Below, piece by piece: positions 24,584 to 33,459 of a stretch of DNA of 40,859 bases. Below the pieces are notes generated by a model. The model saw only the letters and a list, made by a program, of their open reading frames with translations, was not told where the DNA came from and ran no database searches. The stretch lies in contig NZ_PEKV01000012.1 of NCBI RefSeq assembly GCF_002796975.1, positions 369,748 to 410,606 on the forward strand, read 5' to 3'. The first letter of the stretch is position 1. Each line of letters opens with the position of its first letter. This stretch comes from Ferrovibrio sp. Its GTDB lineage: Bacteria; Pseudomonadota; Alphaproteobacteria; Ferrovibrionales; Ferrovibrionaceae. Position numbers and translations under genes: made by a program.

Positions 24584-26409
24584 GCGGTCAGGCGTACGAA
24601 AGGTACCGGGCGGTCGAAGCCCTTCAACTCGGCGCTTTCGTGGCTCGCCACGCGATCCTGCAACAAGGGCGCGACAGCGGGATCGGCTGCAAGCGACTCG
24701 GACAGCACCACTTCGCCGCGCCGGCTGCGGCCTTGCAGCCGCGCCGCCAGGTTCACCGTGCTGCCGAAATAATCCAGCCGGTCATTCAGATTGACAGCGA
24801 TGCAGCGTCCGCCATGCAGGCCCATCTTGAGACCGATGGCCGCATCGGTGCTGCCGGTTTCGCGGCCGTAGTCGGCATTGAAGGCGGCGATGCGGTCGTG
24901 GATATGCAGCGCCGCCTGTACAGCTTGCTCAGGCGTGGCAAACGCCGCCATCACCGCGTCGCCGATGGTCTTGATCAGGGCGCCGTCATGTGCGCGGATG
25001 GTTTCTGCCAGGACGCCGAAATGCCGCCGCACCAGACGATAGGCCGCCGCATCGCCCAGCCGTTCATACAGCGCCGTCGAACCCTCCAGGTCGGTGAACA
25101 TCAGCGTGATGCTGTCGATGCCGACATCTTCGCCGGCGCGCAGCACCTGGTCCGGCAGCAGGTCGCGGAAAGCTTGCAACGTCGTGACCTCATGGGCGGT
25201 GAGGGCTTCGCTGCGCCACGCCCGGGATTCGATCACGAAGGTCAGTTCCCGGCTGCTGCGGTTGCGCATTGCGATGGTGCCGGTGGCGGTGCCGGTTTCT
25301 GCCCGCATGGCGAAGGCCGGCGCATCGGCATCCTCAGCCAGCATCGTCGGGAAAACATCGCCGTCATGGCTGACGATACATTCGTCGCCAGGTTCCAGTG
25401 TGCGCAGCCTGTATTCGCCGGCGGGCAAAGTTGCCGTGATATGGCGTTCCTCGCCGGGGGCCAGAATCTGCTGCACCAGGATGTGGCGAGAGATATGCGG
25501 TCCGCCCATGCAGAACTCGCCTTCGCCGATGCTGCGGATCGCCGTGGCCGGACGGAAGCTGATTTCGATATTGCTGGTGAAGCTGCCGTCATAGGCGATG
25601 TTGCAGGATGGGCAATGCGCCTGTTTGGGCAGCGCTTCCAGCGTATCGGCGGAGGCTTTGGCGCCGCCGCATCGCGGGCAGAGCAGGTTCCACGACAGGC
25701 CGAGCAGGCCGAGCCGGGTGGCATCGAGGCAGAGTTCGGCGGTGTGGCGCACCGGCACCTGCCATTCGCGCGCCAGTCTGCGCGGCCGAATCCGAACCAG
25801 GTCGACCTCCTGCGCCGTGATGATGTGGCGGGCGAGGCGGTCGGCAAGATCGTGATGGTACGCGCCGGCGGAAATCTGGCGGGTCAGGCCATCGAGTCTT
25901 GCCCGCTGCTGCGGCGTCAGGTCGGGAGGCGTATAGTCGAACGGCATTTCCGCCTGGCCGATGGCGAAGCGGCCAGCCTGACGCACCATCTCCTCCAGCC
26001 CTTTGCCGATCTTGTCGAGAAGCCCGGTGGCAAAGAGCAGGTGTCCAACGATGCCGCGTGGCGTGCCGCTGATCAGGTAGGTGACGCGGCTGCCGCCATC
26101 GGGGCCGGGTGCAAGCCGCAGGGTCGGGCTCAGGCTTTTCAGCGGGCCGCGCCGGAAAATGCGGGTCTGGCGGAATTCGCGTTCGGCCACCCATTCATAA
26201 GGCGGATCGTCCCACTCGACCGCGACGCCCTTGTAGCTGGCGGTGGCGCGGCGCCTGACCGAGCCGTCCGCCTGCGGTTCTTCGGCGACGGCATAGCGCG
26301 GCGTGCCGGCCGCTTCGTTGAAACGCGCGGTGTCCGACAGATAGGGCCACAGGGCGGCCGGCGGGGCGGGCAGATCCCAGGTCCAGACGCGTTCATGCTG
26401 CTTCTGCAT
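24580..26409 (-). CDS. Class III adenylate cyclase with START-like and zinc-ribbon (DUF5939-type) domains
   Basis: A 609-residue soluble cyclase predicted to make cAMP. Residues 1-150 resemble an SRPBCC/START-like ligand fold (ERVWTWDLPAPPAALWPYLSD). Residues about 160-400 correspond to a DUF5939-type region with a zinc ribbon, Cys244/Cys247 (CPRC) and Cys266/Cys269 (CPSC). The catalytic domain begins near 430: metal Asp440 (FTDLEGST) and Asp484, adenine-specifying Lys480 and Asp546, and transition-state Asn553/Arg557 (NLAAR) are all present, so it should be active and ATP-specific. No membrane helices. It follows the lipoprotein gene by 56 nt on the same strand. A hydrophobic ligand for the START-like domain is a guess. 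Confidence 0.88.
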   Translation of the reverse strand: MQKQHERVWTWDLPAPPAALWPYLSDTARFNEAAGTPRYAVAEEPQADGSVRRRATASYKGVAVEWDDPPYEWVAEREFRQTRIFRRGPLKSLSPTLRLAPGPDGGSRVTYLISGTPRGIVGHLLFATGLLDKIGKGLEEMVRQAGRFAIGQAEMPFDYTPPDLTPQQRARLDGLTRQISAGAYHHDLADRLARHIITAQEVDLVRIRPRRLAREWQVPVRHTAELCLDATRLGLLGLSWNLLCPRCGGAKASADTLEALPKQAHCPSCNIAYDGSFTSNIEISFRPATAIRSIGEGEFCMGGPHISRHILVQQILAPGEERHITATLPAGEYRLRTLEPGDECIVSHDGDVFPTMLAEDADAPAFAMRAETGTATGTIAMRNRSSRELTFVIESRAWRSEALTAHEVTTLQAFRDLLPDQVLRAGEDVGIDSITLMFTDLEGSTALYERLGDAAAYRLVRRHFGVLAETIRAHDGALIKTIGDAVMAAFATPEQAVQAALHIHDRIAAFNADYGRETGSTDAAIGLKMGLHGGRCIAVNLNDRLDYFGSTVNLAARLQGRSRRGEVVLSESLAADPAVAPLLQDRVASHESAELKGFDRPVPFVRLTA

Positions 26410-26465
26410 GGAGCAGAAGCTAGCACGCCTGCGTCATTGGCAAGAGGCGAGTTCGGTGATGCCGA

Positions 26466-27002
26466 TCACATCGGCTTGGTTGCCGGATCCGGGGCCGGCT
26501 CAATCACCATCACGTCGGCCGGCAGGGGCTGTGTCGGCGGCAGCGGCTGATGCTGCGGCTGGCTGTCCGGATAGCTGGCAGTGCTGCCCGGCGCGTCATA
26601 GGGCATGGTGGCGAGCTGCGGCTCGGCCCGGCGGCCCGGCGGCGTCATCGGCATGCGCGGATCGGCCAAGGCGCGCGGCGGGCCAGGCAGCTGCCGGCCT
26701 TCCAGCGAATAAGGATCTGGCTCTACGTAGCAGTCGACACCGCCGAGCGTCTTGAAGCAGAAAACTTCCTGGCGGTCGGTCGGCTTGAAATTGCTGACGC
26801 AGTAACTGCCTTCGATGACGATGTTTTCGAGATTGCAGGTCATACCCAGGCGCTTCTCGACGCGCGCCTTGTAGATCTCATAGCCGACGCTGACGATGCC
26901 ACTCTGAGCAGCAGGGGTGAGATCGCCACGTTGATCGGAGCAGGCCGACAGCAGTCCGGCCAGCATGAGCGGCAACAGCAAGCTCTGGATTGTGAAACGC
27001 AT
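26466..27002 (-). CDS. Predicted lipoprotein, unknown function
   Basis: A 178-residue lipoprotein. The signal peptide MRFTIQSLLLPLMLAGLLSAC ends in a lipobox (LLSAC) with the acylated Cys21. The mature part contains four further cysteines spaced as TCNLEN, SYCVSN, VFCFKT and VDCYVEP, which could form two disulfides in the periplasm. The last third is proline-rich, low-complexity and probably disordered or wall-spanning. The ATG at 27002 has AGGAG 8 nt upstream; longer readings have no signal peptide. It is followed 56 nt later by the adenylate cyclase gene. I do not recognise the family. Confidence 0.75.
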   Translation of the reverse strand: MRFTIQSLLLPLMLAGLLSACSDQRGDLTPAAQSGIVSVGYEIYKARVEKRLGMTCNLENIVIEGSYCVSNFKPTDRQEVFCFKTLGGVDCYVEPDPYSLEGRQLPGPPRALADPRMPMTPPGRRAEPQLATMPYDAPGSTASYPDSQPQHQPLPPTQPLPADVMVIEPAPDPATKPM

Positions 27003-27181
27003 GGGGTTCTCTCCTGCACGCGGCCTCTCCTGAAGCCGGTCTGCCATTCTGGCGGCGCCATTATCGTGCCGGCGGACTTGAATATCCAGTTAAGTGATAT
27101 GGTTAAAACGCGTTAGCCATACCGATCGGAACTGCGGACGGGCGAGGCTTGGCCGTCAATCCGGCCAGGATCGGGCCGTAA

Positions 27182-28609
27182 TCAGGCTTGGGCCTGCGGC
27201 AGGACGATGCGGAAGGTGGTTCCCAGCGGCCCGGTGCGGATCAGTTCCAGGTCGCCGCCATGGCCGCGGATCAGTTCGCGTGCGATGGCCAGCCCCAGGC
27301 CCGTGCCGCCGCTGCGTCCGCCGCGGAATGGCTCGAACAGGTGCGCGCGCGCGGCATCGCTCAAGCCGCCGCCGCTGTCCGCGACTTCGATGACGACATC
27401 GGTTTCCGTTGCCGTCGCCGCTACGCGCAGATCGCCGCCCTCGGGCATCGCCTGTACGGCATTACGCATGAGGTTGTTCATGATGCGGTAGAGCTGATCG
27501 GGATCGGCAGTCAGCGGCAGGGTTTCCGGTACCGCATTGTGCCAGCGGATACCGGTGCCGTCAGGGAGGCCGAGTGCAGACGCCACGTCATCGATGAAAT
27601 TGCGCAATGCGATCTGGCAGGTCTGCGGTGCGCGTTCCTCTGCCTTGCCGAACTGCAGGGTCTGGGCGCAGAGGGAAATGGCCCGGTCGATCGATCCGAC
27701 CAGCCGCGGTGCCACCTGGCGTACGGTCGGATCGTCGGACGCTTCCAGACGATCGGATACCAGCTGCGCCGCGGCCAGCATGTTGCGCAGATCATGGCTG
27801 ATCTTGCTGACGGCGATGCCGAGCTGGGCAAGTCGCGTGCGCTGTGTCAGTGCGTGGCGCAGATCCTGCTGCATCATCTGCAGCTCGCGTTCCGCGAGGC
27901 CGAGTTCATCGCGCCGGCGCGTCGGGCGGATGATCTGACGCGCATCTTCCGGCGCCGCATGGAAGCCGACGATACTGCCGATCAGGCGGCGGATCGGCCG
28001 GACCAGCAGCAGCTGCAGGCTGACATAGACCAGACTGCCGGTAATCATTGAGATCAGCAGCGCCACCCACAGCACGCGCCAGGAAAAATCGCGGAGTGCC
28101 TCGCTCATGGGGGCGGTTGGCAGCACCACTTCGATACGGGTGTGCGGATCGCGCGGAGACAGGCCGACCACGCGCACATAGTCGGTGGATGGCTTGACCA
28201 GCACCATCACGGCATGGGCGATGGCTTCCCACCATTGCTGGTCTTCCAGATTGACCGGTTTACCCAGCATTGGCAGTTCCTGGCGGTCGCTCAGGATCAG
28301 TGCATTCGATTCCTTGCGTCGCATGGCGACCAGCTTGCCGCCGACATTGTGCAGCAACTCGTCCTCCAGTTCTTCGCTGACCATGCCGTCCGGCGCTGCC
28401 AACAGCGCGAGCGCAGCCTGGTCGGCCAGTTCGATGCGGGCCTCAAGATAGCTGATACGGAAGCGACTCATCGCCGGCAGGTAGATCAGCACCGCCGACA
28501 GCATGGTGAAGCCGACTGTCAGCAGTAGCAGCCGGCCAGACAGGCTGGCCACCACGGGCGAGCGTGGCAGTCGCGACAGGTCGGTCGAGGTACCCGGATC
28601 GGCGTTCAT
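27182..28609 (-). CDS. Membrane-bound sensor histidine kinase (orphan)
   Basis: A 475-residue two-component kinase. Two transmembrane helices (about 25-45 and 180-203) flank a periplasmic sensor domain of roughly 135 residues. A HAMP-like linker (RPIRRLIGSIVGF) and a short coiled coil lead to the H-box KISHDLRNMLAAAQLVSDRLE with phospho-acceptor His272. The ATPase part has the N-box IMNNLMRNAVQAMPEGG, G1 VADSGGGLSD and G2 GGTGLGLAIARELI. No response regulator is encoded in the window. It starts 21 nt after the upstream flavoprotein gene and lacks a visible ribosome site, so coupling to that gene is likely. Confidence 0.92.
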   Translation of the reverse strand: MNADPGTSTDLSRLPRSPVVASLSGRLLLLTVGFTMLSAVLIYLPAMSRFRISYLEARIELADQAALALLAAPDGMVSEELEDELLHNVGGKLVAMRRKESNALILSDRQELPMLGKPVNLEDQQWWEAIAHAVMVLVKPSTDYVRVVGLSPRDPHTRIEVVLPTAPMSEALRDFSWRVLWVALLISMITGSLVYVSLQLLLVRPIRRLIGSIVGFHAAPEDARQIIRPTRRRDELGLAERELQMMQQDLRHALTQRTRLAQLGIAVSKISHDLRNMLAAAQLVSDRLEASDDPTVRQVAPRLVGSIDRAISLCAQTLQFGKAEERAPQTCQIALRNFIDDVASALGLPDGTGIRWHNAVPETLPLTADPDQLYRIMNNLMRNAVQAMPEGGDLRVAATATETDVVIEVADSGGGLSDAARAHLFEPFRGGRSGGTGLGLAIARELIRGHGGDLELIRTGPLGTTFRIVLPQAQA

Positions 28610-28630
28610 GGTATGGAATAATACAGTGTC

Positions 28631-30055
28631 TCAGTCGAAACGGGCGAGGAACTGCACCACGCGGCGGCCGAACGGACTGAACAGCTTTGGGCGGTAAAAA
28701 TCGGTTGCGGCCTGGGCGGCGGTGTTCCCGCGCGCCGGGAAGGGAGCAATCATCGCCTGCATCGCGCCGATGCCGAATCCGTTGCCGATAGCCAGCCCCC
28801 AGGGCTGCAGGGTTTCTGCGGCCTGAGGCCCGACGGCGGCCGCACCGAGGATGCTGCCCAGTGGCGAGGCGACGACCTTCAGCAAGCCCTCGCTGCTGCC
28901 GTCGGCCAATGCGCGTTCGTTCAGGGCGAACGGCCGGCGCAGGATGCGGATGCTGCGGCGACTGCGCCGGGCCTCGCTTTCGGTCTGGCCGACGAAGGCC
29001 AGTTCGGGATCGCTGGGTACCAGGCTGGCGGCGGCGCTGGCTGCGATGCGTGCCGGCAGCCGGAACAGCAGGTTCTTCAGCGCCACGCTGGCATGGTGCT
29101 GCACCACCGGCGTGGTGGCCTGCAGGTCGGTGGCGGCGCCGATGGCGAAGACACGGCGGTTGGTCGTGCGCAGCCGGCGATCCGTGACAATACCCTGCGC
29201 ACCGGTTTCGATGCCCGCGGCCATGGCATTGAGTGTGCTGTGATCGGCCTGCCAGCCGGCAGCCAGCAGCAGATGCGAGGCGGCAATACGCGTCCTGCTG
29301 CCATTGGTATGGCGCAGGGTCAGCACGATGCCCGGCACGGTATTTTCCACCTGCGCGATCTCGGTCTGCTCATGCAGGGTGACGCCGTCGCGGCGCAGTG
29401 CATCGATTACCAGGTCGCTCAGTTCCGGATCGTGGCGCGACAGGAAACGGCCTTGCTCGACCAGCGTCACTTTCACGCCGATGCGGCAGAAACCCTGCGC
29501 CAGAGCAACACCAGCGCCGCCGCCGCCGATGATCAGCAGATGCAGCGGACGTTCGGTCAGATCGAAAGCGGATTGTGGCGTCAGGCAGGGAATGTCGGCC
29601 AGGCCCGGAATTGTCGGCAGGGCCGGGCGCGCGCCGGTCGCAATGACAAAGCGCTTCGCCGTCACGGTGCGGTCGCCGACCGCGATGCTGGCTGCGGATG
29701 TGAAGCGGGCCTCGCCCTGCAGCACGGTGACGCCCAGCGCAGACAGCCGTTCAATCGAATCATTGGCGGCCTGCGCGGCGGTCGTGTTTTTTGCATGGCG
29801 CAGTACAGCGGCGAAATCGATGTCGGGTTCTTCATACCGGATGCCGAAGCCGGCGGCCTCGCGCCAGGCAGCAGCATGCCGGGCTGCGGCAGACAGCACC
29901 TGTAACGGCAGTTCGCCATGCAGGCGATAGCCCCCCATACGGTCACGTTCGATCAGGACGGTTTTCATGCCGAACAGGGCGCTGGCGGTCGCCACTGCAA
30001 TGCCGCCGGTTCCAGCGCCGATCACGGCGATCTCGCAGTCGATCCGCTCGCTCAT
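28631..30055 (-). CDS. FAD/NAD(P) oxidoreductase of the disulfide reductase family lacking redox cysteines
   Basis: A 474-residue flavoprotein with the fold of dihydrolipoamide dehydrogenase and mercuric reductase. The FAD motif IAVIGAGTGGIAVATASA is at the N-terminus, RFVIATGARPALPTIPG precedes the NAD(P) Rossmann motif LLIIGGGGAGVALAQGF, and VFAIGAATDL is the second FAD contact. At the normal redox site (MGG-x-C-L-N-x-x-C-x-P-S-K) it reads MGGYRLHGELPLQ, so both cysteines are replaced and one residue is missing; the C-terminal His-Pro-Thr-x-x-Glu motif is replaced by MIAPFPARGNTAAQ. It therefore cannot work as a disulfide reductase and is more likely an NAD(P)H oxidase, quinone reductase or sensor. 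ATG 30055 is chosen because the FAD motif follows; it is 21 nt upstream of the histidine kinase gene. Confidence 0.85.
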   Translation of the reverse strand: MSERIDCEIAVIGAGTGGIAVATASALFGMKTVLIERDRMGGYRLHGELPLQVLSAAARHAAAWREAAGFGIRYEEPDIDFAAVLRHAKNTTAAQAANDSIERLSALGVTVLQGEARFTSAASIAVGDRTVTAKRFVIATGARPALPTIPGLADIPCLTPQSAFDLTERPLHLLIIGGGGAGVALAQGFCRIGVKVTLVEQGRFLSRHDPELSDLVIDALRRDGVTLHEQTEIAQVENTVPGIVLTLRHTNGSRTRIAASHLLLAAGWQADHSTLNAMAAGIETGAQGIVTDRRLRTTNRRVFAIGAATDLQATTPVVQHHASVALKNLLFRLPARIAASAAASLVPSDPELAFVGQTESEARRSRRSIRILRRPFALNERALADGSSEGLLKVVASPLGSILGAAAVGPQAAETLQPWGLAIGNGFGIGAMQAMIAPFPARGNTAAQAATDFYRPKLFSPFGRRVVQFLARFD

Positions 30056-30241
30056 GCTGCCAGCAAGACAGCGGCCTCCGCCCAAGTCAAGCAATCGACT
30101 CGGGGGCGGAGCGTCCCGGCCCGCCCCGTTTTTGCCGCAAAGCCACGCCAAAGAGAGCATTCGGCGGCCATTTGAGCTATAGCTGGGCCGGCATTCGCGC
30201 AGGGGTTTGCCCTGCATCCGTTACAGACCCGCATCGACACC

Positions 30242-32671
30242 ATGACACTCCGACCGATCCAGTTCCTGCTCCGTTTGGCCATGCTGTTCTGCCTTCTGGC
30301 GGCGGTGGCCGATCCTGCCGGCGCGCAGCCGGCCGGCGCCGCCGCACCCGGCGCACTGACCCCCACCAACTGGACTGCTGCCCTGTCGCCGATCACGCGC
30401 CAGCTGCGCGATCCCCGCATGGACGACGAGGGCTTTGCGGTGCTGCGTGCCGATCTCGACCGGTTGCGCGTGCAGGCGACGACCGAACGCGACCAGTTCC
30501 GGCAGGCGACAGCGGCGACACAGACCCAGCTCGATGCGCTTGGGCCGCCACCGGCAGCCGGCCAGCCCCGCGAAGCTGCAGGCGTGACGGAATCGCGCCG
30601 CCAGCTGGCTGTGCGTCTGCAATCTGCCCAGGATAGCGGCAAGCAGGCTGAACTGGCGCTGACACGCATTGTCGCCCTGCAGGATGAAGTGGCCGACGAA
30701 GCACGCCGGCAGTTCACGCGCCAGCTGATGTATCGCGGCGCCTCGCCGTTCAATCCGGATTTCTGGCGCAGTGGCGTGGACGACATCCGCGCCACCTCCG
30801 ACGAGGTGCTGGCGCTGCCGGCGCAGTGGTGGACGGCTGAGGACGGCCGGCGGCCGGGGCAGAGCACCCTGCTGCAGATCGTCGTCGTTGTGGCGCTGGC
30901 CAGCGCACTGCTGCTTCCGACCCAGCGCTGGCTCAGCCGCCACTATGGCATCCGGCCGGAAATTGAGGCGCCATCGCCGGTGCGGCGCACGATTGCGGCT
31001 TTCACCGTGCTGCTGCGCTATACGGCCATGCCGCTCGCCGTGCTGTGGGCTGCCTATGGCGTACTGCTGGGCAACGATTGGCTGAACGGCCTGGTCGGCA
31101 GCATGGTGCTGATGCTGATGCAGGCGGTGTCCATCGCCCTGCTGGCCTACGGTCTGGGGCAGGCGACGCTGGCACCGGGGCAATCCGCCTGGGCACTGAT
31201 CCCGCTGCAAAAGCCTGAGCGCGCAAAACTCCTGCGCCGCACGGCTGCCGTCGCCATCGGCATGATCCTGCTGGCCGTGCTGGTGGCGCCGTCGCGCGTA
31301 CCGGATTTCGGCTTCGCCGGCCGCAACATGGTGATTGCCGCCGTCGCGCTGTTCCTGTTCGTCTCCAACCTGGCTTTCTCAGATCCGCGACTGTGGCGCT
31401 CGCTGCCGGACGACTGGCGCCCGCTGCGGCTGCTGGCCGGACTGATCTTCGGCCTCAACCTGCTTGCGCTGGTCGCGCTGCTGCTCGGCTATTACGGCGC
31501 TGCTGCCTTCCTTTCCTATGGTCTGCTCGGTTCGGCGCTGACGCTGGGTGCCTACGCGCTGGTCCGCATCGCCATTCGCGACGGCCTGGCCAATCTCGCC
31601 GAGAATCCCGACAGCCGCTTCCGCATCTGGCGGCAGTCGCTGGGCCTGAGCGGACCGCTGAGTACCACGAGCCAGCTGCTGCTCGGCCTGCTGGCGGACA
31701 TCGTGCTGTTCGTGCTGCTGCTCGCCGGTCTTGCCGTCTCCTGGGGCGTCAGCCGCGCCACGCTGATCAGCTATACGCTGGAACTCTTCTACGGCGTTAC
31801 CATCGGTCCAGTGACGATCTCGCTCGGCAACATCCTCGCCGCCATCGTGGTGCTGGTGATCGGCATCGGTATTACCCGGCTGTTGAGCGGCGGGCTGAAT
31901 TCCCGGTTGGAAACGCAGGCAGGTATCGACCCCGGCGTGCGCAATTCGATGGTCACCGGCCTGACCTATGCCGGCTACCTGCTTGCGATCGTCGCCGGCG
32001 TCGGCGTGGTCGGCCTGGATCTGTCGAACCTGGCGATCATCGCCGGTGCCCTGTCGGTCGGTATCGGTTTCGGCCTGCAGAATATCGTCAACAATTTCGT
32101 CTCCGGCCTGATCCTGCTGATCGAACGGCCGGTGAAGGTCGGCGACTGGGTCGTGGTCGGCAGCCGCGAAGGCTATGTCCGGCGCATCAACGTGCGCTCC
32201 ACCGAGATAGAAACCTTCCCGCGCGCTTCGGTGATCATCCCGAATTCCGAACTGATCTCGCAGTCGGTGATGAACTGGACGCACCGCAACCGCCTCGGCC
32301 GCATCGATATCCAGCTGAACCTGTCCTATGCCGCCGACCTGGAGAAGGCGCGTGAGGTGCTGTTGAAATGTCTGACCGAACATCCCGACATTCTCAGCAT
32401 GCCGGCGCCGCTGGTGATCTTCCGCGATTTCGGTGCCGGCACGCTGCAATTCGCGCTGCGCGGTCATATCTCCGATGTCGAAAAGCGACATGTGATCGAG
32501 AGCGGCCTGCGCTTTGCGATTCACAAGGCATTGAAAGAGAGCGGTGTCGGTCTGCCCTATGGCGGACCGAGTACACTGTTCCTTGGCGATATTGAAAGAC
32601 TGGAAAAAGCTTTGGGCGGACTGAGTAACTCAGCCCGCCCAAAGTCGGATGCTTCAGACGCCGATGCTTAA
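30242..32671 (+). CDS. Large MscS-family mechanosensitive channel with DUF3772 domain
   Basis: An 809-residue inner-membrane channel that should release solutes on hypo-osmotic shock. A signal peptide (cleavage near ADPAGA/QPA) leads to a periplasmic helical, coiled-coil region (about 40-190, DUF3772-type), then about ten helices. The MscS pore and beta domain start near residue 600: ALSVGIGFGLQNIVNNFVSG, ILLIERPVKVGDWVVVGSREGYVRRINVRSTEIETFPRA and VIIPNSELISQSVMNWTH. The C-terminal alpha/beta domain follows, ending in an Asp/Ser tail. It is divergent from the flavoprotein gene and its stop overlaps the stop of the convergent pirin gene by 4 nt. Confidence 0.9.
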   Translation: MTLRPIQFLLRLAMLFCLLAAVADPAGAQPAGAAAPGALTPTNWTAALSPITRQLRDPRMDDEGFAVLRADLDRLRVQATTERDQFRQATAATQTQLDALGPPPAAGQPREAAGVTESRRQLAVRLQSAQDSGKQAELALTRIVALQDEVADEARRQFTRQLMYRGASPFNPDFWRSGVDDIRATSDEVLALPAQWWTAEDGRRPGQSTLLQIVVVVALASALLLPTQRWLSRHYGIRPEIEAPSPVRRTIAAFTVLLRYTAMPLAVLWAAYGVLLGNDWLNGLVGSMVLMLMQAVSIALLAYGLGQATLAPGQSAWALIPLQKPERAKLLRRTAAVAIGMILLAVLVAPSRVPDFGFAGRNMVIAAVALFLFVSNLAFSDPRLWRSLPDDWRPLRLLAGLIFGLNLLALVALLLGYYGAAAFLSYGLLGSALTLGAYALVRIAIRDGLANLAENPDSRFRIWRQSLGLSGPLSTTSQLLLGLLADIVLFVLLLAGLAVSWGVSRATLISYTLELFYGVTIGPVTISLGNILAAIVVLVIGIGITRLLSGGLNSRLETQAGIDPGVRNSMVTGLTYAGYLLAIVAGVGVVGLDLSNLAIIAGALSVGIGFGLQNIVNNFVSGLILLIERPVKVGDWVVVGSREGYVRRINVRSTEIETFPRASVIIPNSELISQSVMNWTHRNRLGRIDIQLNLSYAADLEKAREVLLKCLTEHPDILSMPAPLVIFRDFGAGTLQFALRGHISDVEKRHVIESGLRFAIHKALKESGVGLPYGGPSTLFLGDIERLEKALGGLSNSARPKSDASDADA

Positions 32672-33402
32672 TTCGGACGCTGCTGCGGACGCGGCAGGTC
32701 GAACAGCAGGAATTCCGCAGCGCTTTCCGCCGCCTTGATCTCCACCGGCGTGTCGGCGGCGATGGCGACGCCATCGCGGGTCTTCAGCGTCACACCGTTG
32801 AGTTCGACACCGCCTTCGGCCACCACCAGATAGGCCATGCGATCCGGCTTCTGCTCGTAGGTCACCGACTGGCCCTTTTCGACCAGTGCGCCGAACAGCG
32901 TGGCGTCCTGGTGGATCAGCAGCGTGCCCGTGTTGGCCGAGAGCACAGCCTCTTCACCAGATGCCAGCGGCACCAGACGATTGGCGCGGTCGCCCTTGGG
33001 GAACTGCGCCTGGTCCCAGCGCGGCTTCAGCTTGGCCTGACGCGGCTCGATCCAGATCTGGAACAGATGCGTCATTTCGTCTTCGGCATTGTATTCCGAA
33101 TGCATGATGCCGGTGCCGGCCGACATCACCTGCACATCGCCAGCCGGAGTCCGGCCTTTGTTGCCCAGGCTGTCTTCGTGGCTGATCGCGCCCTTGGTGA
33201 CATAGGTGATGATCTCCATGTCGCGGTGGCCGTGCATCGGAAAGCCCGACTGCGCTGCGATCTCGTCGTCATTCCACACCCGCAGCGGACCGAAGCCGAA
33301 ACCCATCGGCGCGGCAACGCCCGAGAAGTTGAAGTGGAAGCGGCTGTTCAGCCAGTCGATATTCATCCGGCCGAGATTGTCGAAGGGAACAACATGAATC
33401 AT
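32668..33402 (-). CDS. Pirin family protein
   Basis: A 244-residue bicupin. Metal ligands of the N-terminal cupin are intact and fall at the canonical spacing: His57 and His59 (MHGHRDMEIITYV), His101 and Glu103 (GIMHSEYNAEDE). FNFSGVAAPMGFGFGPLRVWNDD is the usual pirin N-terminus and LFQIWIEP closes the first barrel. Bacterial pirins act as quercetin 2,3-dioxygenases or as regulators; which applies is not visible. GGAGG lies 5 nt before the ATG at 33402. It lies downstream of wrbA on the same strand, separated by a hairpin. Confidence 0.92.
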   Translation of the reverse strand: MIHVVPFDNLGRMNIDWLNSRFHFNFSGVAAPMGFGFGPLRVWNDDEIAAQSGFPMHGHRDMEIITYVTKGAISHEDSLGNKGRTPAGDVQVMSAGTGIMHSEYNAEDEMTHLFQIWIEPRQAKLKPRWDQAQFPKGDRANRLVPLASGEEAVLSANTGTLLIHQDATLFGALVEKGQSVTYEQKPDRMAYLVVAEGGVELNGVTLKTRDGVAIAADTPVEIKAAESAAEFLLFDLPRPQQRPN

Positions 33403-33415
33403 GGAAACCTCCATC

Positions 33416-33446
33416 GGCGACGGCCGATCATATCCCGGCCGTCGCC
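33416..33446 (-). terminator. 11-bp perfect hairpin between wrbA and the pirin gene
   Basis: GGCGACGGCCG (33416-33426) pairs perfectly with 33436-33446 around a 9-nt loop. A short T-run follows only on the plus strand, whereas both flanking genes are on the minus strand. On the minus strand it would be a leaky terminator after wrbA or a 5' structure close to the pirin ribosome site. Confidence 0.45.
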
Positions 33447-33459
33447 TTTCGGTAGAGTG

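Noticed and set aside
24100..26550. Very long plus-strand frame opposite the adenylate cyclase
   Set aside because: Same kind of mirror frame; the minus strand has all cyclase catalytic residues and the frame overlaps the dehydrogenase end out of phase.
30103..30133. Plus-strand intrinsic terminator (GGGGCG/CGCCCC stem followed by five T)
   Set aside because: The stem is only 6 bp with a 13-nt loop, and no plus-strand gene ends upstream; it lies in the divergent region before the MscS gene.
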